64,000 bases of DNA. Source: Malurus cyaneus samueli. Taxonomy: Eukaryota; Chordata; Aves; Passeriformes; Maluridae. The notes beneath the pieces are model-generated. The model did not search any database. It was not told the DNA's origin and was given only the letters and a program-made list of their open reading frames with translations. Shown piece by piece: positions 53,701 to 64,000 of this stretch. Both the position numbers and the translations under genes were made by a program. The DNA is taken from contig CM019219.1 in the NCBI GenBank assembly GCA_009741485.1, positions 5,560,694 through 5,624,693 on the forward strand. Reading direction: 5' to 3'. Positions within the stretch are counted from its first letter, which is position 1. Each line of letters starts with the position of its first letter.

Positions 53701-55684
53701 CAAAAACCCTCCTAGAGGCTGTGCTCTTTAAAAAAAAATAAATAAAAGCTTCCTATCTTTCCCAGCTCATGAGCTCTCTCTGTTCACCATAATAATGAGA
53801 CAACCCATTGAGTCTCCTGTGGGCCTGGTGGTATCAGAGCTCCCTTTTTACCTACCCCTCTCTTCTCAGGAGCTGTAGGGGGGCTCCTTCTCTTTTACTC
53901 TCCACCATCCTATTCTCTGCTCCCTCCGTCACAAGCCTTGGCACTGTTTTATTGATCCTGCTCAACTGTGGATTCTTTCACACCCAGATCACAGGCTAGC
54001 CTCTGTCTCTCCCACACCCTCCTCCTCCTCCTCCTAACAGCCCTGCTGCTCTTTCCAGACAAGCAGCTGGGAGTTTGCCTTTCTGTGTCCTGGAGGGAAA
54101 AGGTGTTTCCTCTGCAGCACAGAGACCATGGGTGATTCCTCGCAGCAGTTTTCTGTTTGCTTCCTTCAGAGGGCAGGATATGAGAAAGGACTTTTTCAAC
54201 ACTTTGCTTCAACCTGGGATGGAGATTTTCCCTTCTTCTCCTGGTAGAATCAGGTCTGGAGAAAGAGCATCCGCTGTGGATGTCATGAGGAGGGTGAGGG
54301 CATGGACCTTGTGAGCTCAACGAGGCTGGTGGGTCCTGAATCCCCCCTCTCAGTAAATTCCAGCAGGGCAGGGGTGCACCAAGCCTGCTGGAGAGCCTGG
54401 CTTACAATTCTGTGTAGGCTGGGGAGGAAACATCCCATTCCAAAACACGCTGGTTTCAGGGAAAAGCACCAAAACCACCGCCTGGAGCCCCCCTCGTTGG
54501 GTTAAGGGAAGGAGCAGCATGAGATACTCGGTGAAGCATCCATCCCTGCCAAACCTCCCTTCCTCCTCTGACTAATCTGGTGCCAGCCCTGGCTCTTTCT
54601 GGGCACAGAAGCTGCAGCAAAATCAGCCTTGTAGGAAAGATTTTCTGCCCTTTGCTCTGGGTACACGCCTCCGTTTCACCCTGCTCTACGCCGGGGCCAG
54701 CACATCCCCAAACATGCTCCAGCCACTTCCCCAGCCCTGGGATCAAGCTGGGAGCAGCACTCTGTGTTGCAGCTTCCTGGCAGTGGAGACACAGCATGTG
54801 CTCTCCGTATGACGGCGCACCAGGAAAGGTCTCTGGTGTGGGAAAGGCCAGCAGTTCCTATTTAGGAGCTATTTGGCTTCTGCAGGGCTCTGGAGGGTGA
54901 GCTAGGAGTTCCAAGTGAGCAGCAACAGCAGCAGGGTTTTGGGAAAAGCTGGGGAAATAGACAGGAACAGCAGGCAGATGTGGAGTAGCAGGAGACTGAA
55001 AGTTGGGGCAAAAATGGTGAAAGTTGGGCTGAGATCTGTCTGGCTGCTCTGAGAGGTGAAGAGCAGCTCCCATGGCACAAAGGTGCTGCACTCACTGGGC
55101 AGTGGAGCAGGAAGGTTATGAAATCCCCATTCTTGGGGTGCTCAAGACTCGGGTGCACAAAGCCCTGAGCAGCCTGGTCTGAGTTCAGTGCTGACCACAT
55201 CCGAGCTGGAGCTCAGACTGCAGAGCCCCAGAGGTTCCTTCTGCCAGGAACTTCAGCACCCAATATGGGCTGTTTAGTTCTGCCCATTTACTGAAAGCAT
55301 CTTTCATTCTGACAGTGCTGATCAAGGAATATCTTCCATGACTGGAACTGAGGGCCCTTCCCGTGCTGGAGGGCTCTGTCCCTGGGATGCTCACTGCACA
55401 CCCAACCCACAAATCTGCAAATCAATCTGGTAATTCTTTGCATTTGATCTCTTACAGTGTCTCTCTAAGGCTGCTGACTCTGCCTGCTGGTAGTGTACCT
55501 TCCTTCCCTCCCCTTGCCTGTTGTGGACCGGTGGGTGACTCTCCTGATGAAATTAGGGAAGATTTGGGAATTTCCATTGAAAGGTAATGACTTTCAAGTG
55601 TCTCTAGTGGACTCTTCATATTGGCTGTATCATGATCTGGTACAAACACTTGGTATCACAATCTTGTTAGGAAGTAGTAACCTT

Positions 55685-55707
55685 AAAAAAAAAAAAAAAA
55701 AAAAAAA
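55685..55707. repeat. Poly-A tract
   Basis: Run of 23 A followed by (AAG)-like units. Confidence 0.95.
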
Positions 55708-56721
55708 GAAAAGAAAAAGAAAGCAGCAAATACTGAAGCAACTGGTTCAAAAAGCTGTGACAGGTGAAATGATGACATGAAGTAATGTGCACATGCCTAA
55801 CTAAAGTGCGTAGTTAAACATGTGCTTAATTATTTCTGGACTGAAAACAGGTACTTTCTTGAACAGAAAATGGATATTTCTCCATAGCTGAAGCATATAA
55901 ACAGACCTGTACAAGAGATCCTGCATTGCGTGAATAAGAAGTACTCCCATGGATGGCTGAGTTTTAAATTAACTCTGATTTTTATGGGACTCTTTGAACC
56001 AGAAACTACGACAGAACTTTTAATACTGACCTGGCAGTAATTTAGGCATTGCTGTATTGTCAGGCCTATTTATCCTATCTTTGTGTTTGTAACTGGGCTA
56101 TATTTACTTGTCATATTAAAATAAAATAACCAAGAGTTCACTTTTGTGTGTTTGAGCCGTTCCATGAGGTACATTGGGATCAGAGCCTTGTTATCTGTCT
56201 GCAGCAATAAAGATGAAAAATCTGCTGACATCCCCAACAAGCTGTAAACCAGGTTGTTTAACAGAGTTTGTTTTGATGCTCGAAATCACTGTAATGTCGC
56301 TGTAAATCAGGAACTTTCACTTCAGGTGAAACCTTGGATGTGTCTAAAGTGATCTGCAACAATAAAAAATATGGATCTGGAGATGGTAACAGGCTTAATC
56401 GCTACAAAATTCTTCTGAATAACCCTGCTAGCACTTCTGACTATAAGGTTAACCAGAAAGGAAATTACGCAGAGTAAATTTTGTCTGTTTAAAACCCATA
56501 AGCCTCACAAATTATATTTACATTTAATTAAAAAGTAGACACATTAGCCATTTTTTCTGCACTTTTTTTTTCTTCCAGATTCTGCAGCGGTTAAGGATTT
56601 CTCCGCAAGATATTAATGATAATCTTTTTAAATAAATAAGATAGTTAGACAGGGTTACCTTTAACCCCAAGTCTTGATTTGTAAGTTTAATCAGTTTCCA
56701 AACATATTATTAAGAATTGTG

Positions 56722-56740
56722 AAAAAAAAAAAAAAAAAAA
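56722..56740. repeat. Poly-A tract
   Basis: Run of about 19 A. Confidence 0.95.
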
Positions 56741-57070
56741 GTAAAAGAGAGAACAAAGAATCAAGGTGCATTAATAATACTCAGGAGTGACAGTGTTCCA
56801 TCCACAGAGCTGGATGAATTCCCTGTGTAGCCTTTGAAATTCACCTTGCTTATCTGTTTCAGAATTAAATCACCTCCTTATCTCAGCTGTATATCCATAC
56901 TGTGTTCTTTATCACAGAATATATGCTCTGTCAACATCCTAAAAGTTACAGCCAAACTGATTAGCGATTTTGATATCTGGATCTTGACATGAGGTTACTC
57001 AGAATGAGCCTAATTTGGGTTGTGATTTCTTTGTTTATTCCATGTCTTCTGCTAAGAAGCACATTTCATT

Positions 57071-57093
57071 AAAAAAAAAAAAAAAAAAAAAAA
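57071..57093. repeat. Poly-A tract
   Basis: Run of 23 A followed by A-rich text with C and CCCC interruptions. Confidence 0.95.
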
Positions 57094-58817
57094 CAAAAAA
57101 AACCCCAAAAAACCTTAAAATAACAAAAACAATTCGAGGCTTCTGAATATTAGAACCCCAAAGTTTACACAAATTTCAGATCAGGTATCAAGATATCTGT
57201 GTCCTCTGCTTACACCAGTATGGATGCACAGTCTCTGAGGGAGCTCCAGGAAAGAACACATAAAATAAATCCCAAGGAGATCTTTTAGATTAGAAACAAA
57301 TACTTGTTCACAGGTGAAAGCAGCCCACCAGGGCACTGCTGTCCCTAAATCCTGCACTGCTAAATTAGCAACATCTGAGCCAAATTAGGGATTTTGGGGA
57401 TCAAAGTAATACGGAGTAGAGGAGTGAATGTACTGCTCATAACAAGCGAGTTCAAATAAAAAAGATGAGATAATCAGGCCAGAGGGAGGTGAAAGAGGGA
57501 ATTCTGATGATTATAGCTATTTGGAAATCCAGTGGAGGGAGGATCCCTATGGCTGAAAAACATTTCCACACCTAGAATTTGTGGAGGATGAGGTTTTGGT
57601 GGTGACTGCTTCTTTGATGTCTTTTCTTTTCCCTGCCTTTATCTGAGCCTCACTGGAGCCTCCACCAGGAGCTTTCTCCCAGGTGAGGTTAATTCCTGGA
57701 TGCTGCCAGGAGCTATCAGCTGACTCCATAAACCACTGTTTAATTAGCAGTGATATTACATTTTCAGAATGGAAGCATGTACACAAAGGGCTGGAGTTAT
57801 GAATTACACTAACAGGGGATAATCTACAAAGAGACAACAAGAAGATGCATTAATGCAGTGCCCAGACATGCCCATGCATTGTGCTCAAAGCTGCCCCAGT
57901 GACGAGTGCCTGTGTGGGATATTTGACTAAAAGCTCACAGAGCACAAAACAAAACAAAGCAAATTGAGGGAGGTAAAGAGGAAGGAAAAAACAATGTGAC
58001 TTAATTCCCCAAGCCATTACATCACCTGCAAATTCAGACATCAGTAGCCTTTCACTGAAGATGCAGCTGCGCTGTGCAAAAATCGGACGGGAGGTTTCCT
58101 ACGTGCGGTGTGAAATAAAGAAATGCACAACGTGGTTATCTCCCAGGTCAGGAGCCTGTGCTGCTGCCATGTGCATACTTCACAATACATAGTTCTCAAA
58201 TGAATTTACCACAAAGTCAAATGTAATTCCCTTTTTTCTTTTTCTTGTACCTCCAGAACCACTTTGGGAAAGCCTAATTAGCTGATCACGACAAAATGCA
58301 TTGTTTCCTCCTGCACCGATGGAAGTCGTTTTTACATATCAGGTTTAGAAAAGCACACCAAGTCATAATCCCACCTCCTATCCCTCAACTTCCAGTTGAC
58401 AAAACCAGGATAGCTCAGAGTAAAAAGCCAGTTTGAAAAACAAACCAAATCTGTACAGTTTTTGTATGAAAACCAGAGGTGAATGGTTTGAGCAGCTCCA
58501 GACCTGACACTGCAGCTCCTCTGTGGCAAAAAAAAAGAAGGGTGTGATGGGATCATCAAATCTTTCCTTGCAGAAGTCACAGCAAGGCCAGAGATTTGTG
58601 AAAATTTGGTCACTATGAAAAACAATGATATTTGGAAAAGTTAGGATGGCTCTAGCTGTTAGTAAACTAACCACAAATTAAACTACTGTTAATGAGGAAA
58701 ACCAACATATTTGATAATAAGTATTTTAATAAAATGGATCTTGAACAATGAAATATCCTGATGAGTATTTCTGCCCTTTTCTCAAAAGAGCAAACACTGT
58801 ATTATTGTATTTTGGAA

Positions 58818-58975
58818 ATCACAGAATCACAGAAACAATTAGGTTGGAAAAGACCTCTGGGATCATCGAGTCCAATCTCTGACCAAACACCATCACGTCA
58901 ACCAGACCATGGCTCTGAGTGACACATCCTGTCTTTCCTTAAAGACCTTCAAGGATGGTGAATTCACCATCACTT
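58818..58975 (-). mobile_element. CR1 LINE fragment (3' end)
   Basis: Starts with ATCACAGAATCACAGAAAC and TAGGTTGGAAAAGACC, then CATCGAGTCCAA and a tail ending near AAGGATGGTGAATTCACCA. This is the reverse complement of a CR1 3' end from a different subfamily than the copy at 49942. Truncated and diverged. Confidence 0.85.
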
Positions 58976-59752
58976 ATAAAAATTGATGTGTTATTTATTT
59001 ATTTTTTTTTTTTTAATATTCAATGTTACTCACTGAATCACAAGCAGGGGAATTACAAGCAACATGCAGGCCAATTAAATTTCAAGAGGAGCAAGTTTTC
59101 AGACTTCTAGAGTTATTTCTCTTTGATTTGCACACTGTTCCTGTCTGACTGAGTGATATGTGGAGTTAGGGTGACAGCCTGTGGCAAAACAGAAGAATTT
59201 CAATATATTAATCCTTTTGATTTTCACTTGCTTTTGATCTTTTCTCCACTTCCTGCTTGTCACTCCAGACAAAGGTGTCAGGTCAGGGTTGCTACCATCA
59301 CCTCTGGTTTGAAGGATGGGAAATTGCCATCCTCTCTCCTTCTTCTTTCTCTTTACTCTTGTATTTGTTGGTGTTCCTGGGTGCAGCATTAACTAAAACC
59401 CTTTTTGACAAAATGTTGCTGCTCCTGGCTGCAGAACCTGAAGGAAATAATCTTGTGTGGGTCTTTGGAAGGATCCTGTCAATGGGATGCTGGTTGGCTC
59501 CATCTGACTCAAAAGAGAGGAGCAATGGAACAGCCTCAGTCTCAGTTCTGCTTTTTTCATGTTTTGCTTCTCATTTATTCTTTTATCAATTATATGGAAT
59601 TTATTTAAAGTCACCTCGTGTTGAGATCTTCTAGTTGCCAGGGCAAAACCCATCAAAGTAAGAGGAAGACAGGAGCTTCTGCACTTCTAAAAACACTTTA
59701 GGCAATTTTCATTCACAAAATGTTTATTCTAGATCAGGGTTTTCTTCTTAGA
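58976..59752. other. Intergenic sequence, no gene recognised
   Basis: CpG-poor. Frames of 96-125 codons near 59.1-59.6 kb overlap on both strands and show no domain. Confidence 0.55.
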
Positions 59753-59912
59753 CCATAGAATGGCCTGGGCTGGACCTTAAAGATCACCTCATTCCAACCC
59801 CCATTCTGTGTACAGGGACACATTTCACTAAACCATGTTTCTCAGAGTTTCACCCAGCATGGCCTTGAACACTTCTAGCGATGGGACAAACACTTCCAGG
59901 GACAGAGCAAAT
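59753..59912 (-). mobile_element. CR1 LINE fragment (3' end)
   Basis: CCATAGAATGGCCTGGGCTG followed by ACCTTAAAGATCACCTCATT, then degraded CR1 text ending with CCTTGAACACTTCTAGCGAT. Reverse orientation, short and diverged. Confidence 0.82.
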
Positions 59913-60559
59913 CTGCTGCTGCTTCTTTCTCTTTAGCAGTAGAGTAAAAAAAAAAAAAAAGTATATTCTCTTTATACTCTGCCCAAATTAATAAAATAAA
60001 TTTTCTTTAAAGCGACACTAAATGAGTCACAGATGGTGTTGCCCTTTTACAGGTTGCAGAAATCACCCATTACAGTTCTTTTAATTTATCAGTGAGGGAA
60101 AATAAGACGGCCTCTTGCTCCCTTGGCAGTAATAATCAAAAACAGTCTATTTGGAGCTTAATTTATCCCAAATACGTATTGATAGTTGCAATGAAGAATA
60201 TGTGACCTCTTTGGGAGTCACCAGTGGATGGAAGGTGGATAGCTTTTATAAAACCACCTTTAATAAAAAAGAGTGTTATATTGCCTATGTTTGGTGGGGT
60301 ATTTAAGCATATGGTTTCCATATCAGGAGCAAAGATGGCAAACACATGCTTTACCTTCCGAAAAACCTTTCTTAGACTCATCACTCCTTGCGAAAAGAAA
60401 GCTGGGAGGGATTGTTTTGCTTTATTTATTTTGTTTGTTGTTGTTTTTATTTTTATTTTAATTTTACAACTCTGATCACACAGAAGAGCTGCAGTGATTT
60501 CACAAGGAATGTTAAACTTGTGTCTCGTTTGCTGTTGTTCTTCTGCCTGCACGAAGAGA
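59913..60559. other. Intergenic sequence, no gene recognised
   Basis: Contains an A-run at 59946-59960 and T/A-rich text at 60420-60470. Confidence 0.55.
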
Positions 60560-60970
60560 GGTGATGGAATTTGTCCATAGGATTCGCTCGGTCCAGGTGG
60601 ATGCCTCGGGAGAGGACCATGCCGGGCAGAATCGAGGATGTGCTGCGGCTCTGCGGGCCCGAGCAGATCTCTGGGTGTAGATCACAGCGATTTTGCCCTT
60701 CGCCTTTGCGCTCCGACACCTGGTACAGCATCCTGGTACAGCATCCTGGTACAGCATCCTGGTCCATCCTCCGGTCCCCCCGGCGATGTCTCTGCCGGAC
60801 CGGGCTGTACCCGGGGCTGTGCCGCCCTCCGGAGCGGGGCTGCTCGGTGATAAATCTCGCGGTCCCCGTTCTTTTTCGTCACTCGCCTAATCCCGTGCCC
60901 CCCTTTCATGTGCGGTAATTGCGAGCAGCTGCCGCGGCCGCGGAGCGCACAGGCAGAACAATGGCAACAG
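60560..60970. promoter_or_regulatory. Isolated CpG island
   Basis: A CpG-dense segment inside CpG-poor DNA, including CCGCGGCCGCGGAGC near 60931-60945 and a 13-bp tandem repeat. Such isolated islands often mark promoters. No coding exon or clear splice donor was recognised, so the associated transcript, if any, is unknown. Confidence 0.45.
60721..60763. repeat. 13-bp tandem repeat (TGGTACAGCATCC)n
   Basis: Three perfect units starting at 60721, 60734 and 60747, followed by a partial unit. Confidence 0.95.
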
Positions 60971-61330
60971 CTGTTTCATTTCGCCTCGGGCCAGCGCTTC
61001 CTGCTCGCTCTGCATCTGCCCTTCTGGCTCCAATTTATGCTCCCGGGGTTGTTGCTGGTTTTTTTGGTTTTTTCCCTGACCCCGCTATCCGTTGAGGAGG
61101 GATTTGGGGGAGCCCACGCTCCAGCCAGGTTCTGGCACCGGGAGAGAGGGATGCTGTGCCTCTTCAAATGAAAATAACTAATGTCATGCGGAAAAAAAAA
61201 CCCCAAAACATCCTGATGTAATGAAAATGAGCAGAAAAACTGGGCTGAGGTACGAGGTGGGCAGCCCCCAGGAACATCCATTGCCTGTAGGAAGTGGGGT
61301 GACCAAGGTGCAGCTGGGGCTGGCTGGTTG
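60971..61330. other. Non-coding sequence, no gene recognised
   Basis: Transition from the CpG island to background. A short A-run with CCCC lies at about 61191-61206. Confidence 0.55.
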
Positions 61331-61410
61331 TAGAATTATAGAATCATAGAATTATAGAATCATAGAATCACAGAGTCATAGAATCATAAAATTATATAAT
61401 CATAGAATGG
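61331..61410. repeat. CR1 3' octamer microsatellite
   Basis: About nine degenerate copies of the AGAATCAT/AGAATTAT octamer at the 3' end of the adjoining CR1. Most CR1 insertions carry only two to four copies. Confidence 0.9.
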
Positions 61411-61700
61411 TTTGACCTTAAAGATCACCTGGTTCCAAGCCCCCTGCCATGGGCAGGGATATCTTCCTCTAGACCAGGTGGCTCCAAGCCCTGTCTAACC
61501 CTGGACACTTGCAGGGATGGGGTATCAGCAGCTTCACTGGGTAACCTATTCCAGTGCCTCACCACCCTCAGAGTAAAGAATTTCTTCCTGATCTCTAATC
61601 TCAATCTACCTTCCTTTAGCATCAAGCCATCCCCCTTTGTCCTATCATTACATGCCCCTATCAAGAGTCCCTCTCCAGCTTTTCCAGAACTGCTTTAGGT
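61411..61700 (-). mobile_element. CR1 LINE fragment with ORF2 C-terminal remnant
   Basis: The best-preserved CR1 copy in the window. On the minus strand, a frame within 61425-61664 reads LKEGRLRLEIRKKFFTLRVV followed by RHWNRLPSEAADTPSLQV. This is the well-known C-terminal tail of the CR1 reverse-transcriptase protein (ORF2). The catalytic part is absent because the element is 5'-truncated, and the frame degrades after PSLQV. It is a dead fragment. Confidence 0.93.
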
Positions 61701-62842
61701 CAGCCAGGACTGACACGAACTTTTCAGTCCCCAGAGAGCACAGCCCACACTGGTGGTGGCCTCTGGGGTCCATTTTAGCCCCTGCTCAGTCTAGTTCTTT
61801 GATTTGGGGATTCTTTGCCCAGGCAAGGGGAGGCAAATGGTGTCAGCACTTCCCAGCAGAAAGAGAGGTGATTTAGGCTGGAACCCACAGATGTTCAGAA
61901 CCATGACTGGGCCTTGTTAAACTGTGGGCTTATTTAAACATCTGGAGCTGCCCAGGATGTTTCTTTTGAGTCAGATACATGCTCAGGATCTGCAGGATCA
62001 GCCTTTCATGCTTCACCTTTTAACACGAATCCTTCCTTCACTCCCTTCTGGGTTTTTTTTTCCCCCTGAGAAAGTGGTTGCATTCTTTCCTGAGTTAATT
62101 GTATCTTTCTGGGTTGGATAAGGCATATCTCATTAGAGGGGGAGAGAGATTTAATGTGAACTTCAAGATATCTTCTCCATGCTACAGAAAATAAATCCCT
62201 AATCAGCACAGTATATATTTTGTATAATTGCTCTTTGACATTCCCTCTTTGCTTGCTAATTAAAGTGAAAGAAAACGGTGGTGAAATGTTCCAGCATGTT
62301 TTTCCGGGACAAGAAAAACTAAAACCCTCTTTTGTTTATAAATACAGGGTATTTCAAGGGCCCAGAGAATCAGTTGTTTTTATGGGCACGCTGCTGAAAT
62401 TTGTTATTTTTTTTTTTTGGAGGCTGGCATTGAGCACATCTGCAGCTGAGGATCAGCTCTGCAGTGGTGTGAATGGCCACATGGAGGTCACTCAGTCACC
62501 CTCAGTGTGTCACAGGGCTGGGACAGGTGACACCTTCTGCCTGCTGGGAAGCATGGAAAGAGCTGTCTCCTCCTGCACTGTACAAAAGCCTCAGGTCAGC
62601 ACAGTTTAGAGTAAAATACCCAGTTCTCTTTAGTGAAATATTTTATTTTTCTTTCAAAAATGAAAATTACAGCAATGAAAAGTGAGTAACAGGTGAACAG
62701 TAACATAGATCTGCAGCCACTGCTGATTATTTCTAATATTCTGGTGATTGTATTGTGATTTTTCCCAGTGCTACTCAAGCAGAAAGGGGTTGTTCCCTCC
62801 TCCCTTCAGGGCTTTTTTTTTGGCAAGTTATGCTTTAATTCC
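61701..62842. other. Intergenic sequence, no gene recognised
   Basis: CpG-poor, T-runs near 62052-62060 and 62406-62419. No domain in any frame. Confidence 0.55.
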
Positions 62843-62970
62843 TATATTTATTATTTATTATATTCTTATTATATTATATATATTATATTATATATTATTA
62901 TTATAAATATTTATATTTATATATTTGTATTTCTCATGTATTAAATTTATTATATATTTATATTTATTTC
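62843..62970. repeat. (TA/TTA)n low-complexity region
   Basis: Nearly pure A/T with TATTATA-type units. Confidence 0.93.
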
Positions 62971-64000
62971 CTATAAGCACGTTCTTGCCAGTGGAGAGGC
63001 TGCCAGGGCTTCATTATCCATTCTCTGGGTGGAATCTTCTGCATCACAATGCTAACCACTTGGCATCTTTTTGAGGTGTGTGAGAATCACTTTAAAAGTT
63101 TCCATCACACAAAAAGTAGAGTCAAATGCACTGGTTCAGCTCAGGAAAATGAACTGTGGTAAGCATTTCACATGGCCCTGCCCTGCCCAGTTCGATCACA
63201 CCCTTGCTGTGGTGACATCAGATCCCATCACAGCCCTCTGGAAAACACCCAGAAGGGCATTCAGAGCTGCTGATCACACAGGGGAGCCAGGGTAAGCAGT
63301 TGCTGACAGATTTATAGGTTTTATTCCAATTAAAATGCTGTTTATTGCCTTCAGAAGGGGCCTGTTTGTTTCTAATTTTAGAAGTCAGTTTGGGAAGTGA
63401 CTGCCTTGGCAGAAAGTTGTGAGTATGGGACCTGAAGTTTTCCAATAGCACTACTGTTGTTATTAACTAATGAGTATTATTAATAAGTATTTGGCCTTGG
63501 ACATCATTCTTACATGGCAGGGCAGGAATTCAGGACCCAGAGAACAACAAGAAAATTACTTTTGCTGTGAAATTGCTCAGTTTTGCTCCTCTCAACACAA
63601 ATTACATCTGTTTTGACCAGGACTGTATGTGTCTCCAGTTTTTCCAGACACATCCTGCTGCTTTCCATCCTTCCTGCCACTCTTCTCAGTTTTTTGTGAT
63701 CAGCATGGCAGTAGCCATCACCTCCAAAGGAGCTCTCAAAGGTGATGTGCCAGCTCAGGAGCAGCCAGCACTGCTTTGGGATGTGCAGTTGGTGTTTAAA
63801 CCTGTTGCTCCTTGTTGTCCGTGCATATCTTTTCTTCTGATAGCTCGAATTTATCCATTTTATTTATTCATGTTAAAGAAGCGAAGCAGTTTCAAGCTAA
63901 AAAAAAAAAAAGGTACAGTGATATAATAATCATGTATATCTCTGACCTGTAAAAATGGCAATTTTGGATAAATAAAAAATGCAGAAATAACAAATCTTGT
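62971..64000. other. Intergenic sequence, no gene recognised
   Basis: CpG-poor non-coding sequence to the window end. An A-run lies at 63899-63911. The frame at 63567-63926 (119 codons) has no recognisable domain. Confidence 0.55.

Larger units (their letters stand above)
53701..58817. other. Intergenic sequence, no gene recognised
   Basis: Includes poly-A tracts at 55685-55707, 56722-56740 and 57071-57093. The 54.0-55.4 kb part is GC-richer, with frames of 100-120 codons on both strands but no domain. No exon with paired splice sites was convincing. Confidence 0.6.

Noticed and set aside
54458..55200. Overlapping frames of 75-113 codons at 54.4-55.2 kb
   Set aside because: They overlap on both strands, have no domain and no paired splice sites.

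Overview
The window looks like vertebrate nuclear DNA, most likely from a bird. Two things support this: the recognisable coding sequence is the homeobox gene EMX2, and the right half carries several 3' fragments of CR1 LINEs with the octamer tail typical of bird and reptile genomes. The right half is CpG-poor, moderately AT-rich and has no long ORFs. No prokaryotic gene, CRISPR array, tRNA or rRNA was found.

Layout. (1) 1-18181: the EMX2 locus is present several times in conflicting orientations. The only copy in natural order (copy B) is on the minus strand: upstream flank about 13122-10133, exon 1 at 10132-9742, intron 1 (2165 bp), exon 2 at 7576-7392, then part of intron 2 to about 5431. 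Copy A holds exon 2 on the plus strand (333-517) facing exon 1 on the minus strand (3161-2771), which cannot be one gene. Copy C (13120-17431) is an indel-rich inverted copy with exon 1 on the plus strand. A 25-N gap at 17432-17456 is followed by a direct repeat of 12396-13122. Exon 3 (third helix of the homeodomain and C-terminus) is absent. (2) 18336-35778: a 17.4-kb block without genes, bounded by a direct repeat of about 155 bp. Exact matches of 10-24 bp in the same order as 36.4-40.4 kb show that at least its left half is a heavily distorted, roughly two-fold stretched copy of the sequence to its right. (3) 35779-43400: a CpG-rich domain upstream of EMX2, with an 837-N gap (37148-37984) and one candidate exon of a divergent non-coding transcript. 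(4) 43.4-64.0 kb: ordinary non-coding sequence with four CR1 fragments, simple repeats, an isolated CpG island near 60.7 kb and a few stretches that might be regulatory.

Interpretation (inference). The simplest true layout is 5431-13122 joined directly to 35779-64000, with EMX2 on the minus strand and the right part being its 5' flank. The inverted and duplicated copies and the 17.4-kb block look like long-read or gap-filling artefacts. I found no convincing new biological system. The most important message is that apparent EMX2 duplications and 'orphan' sequence here should not be taken as biology without read-level checks.
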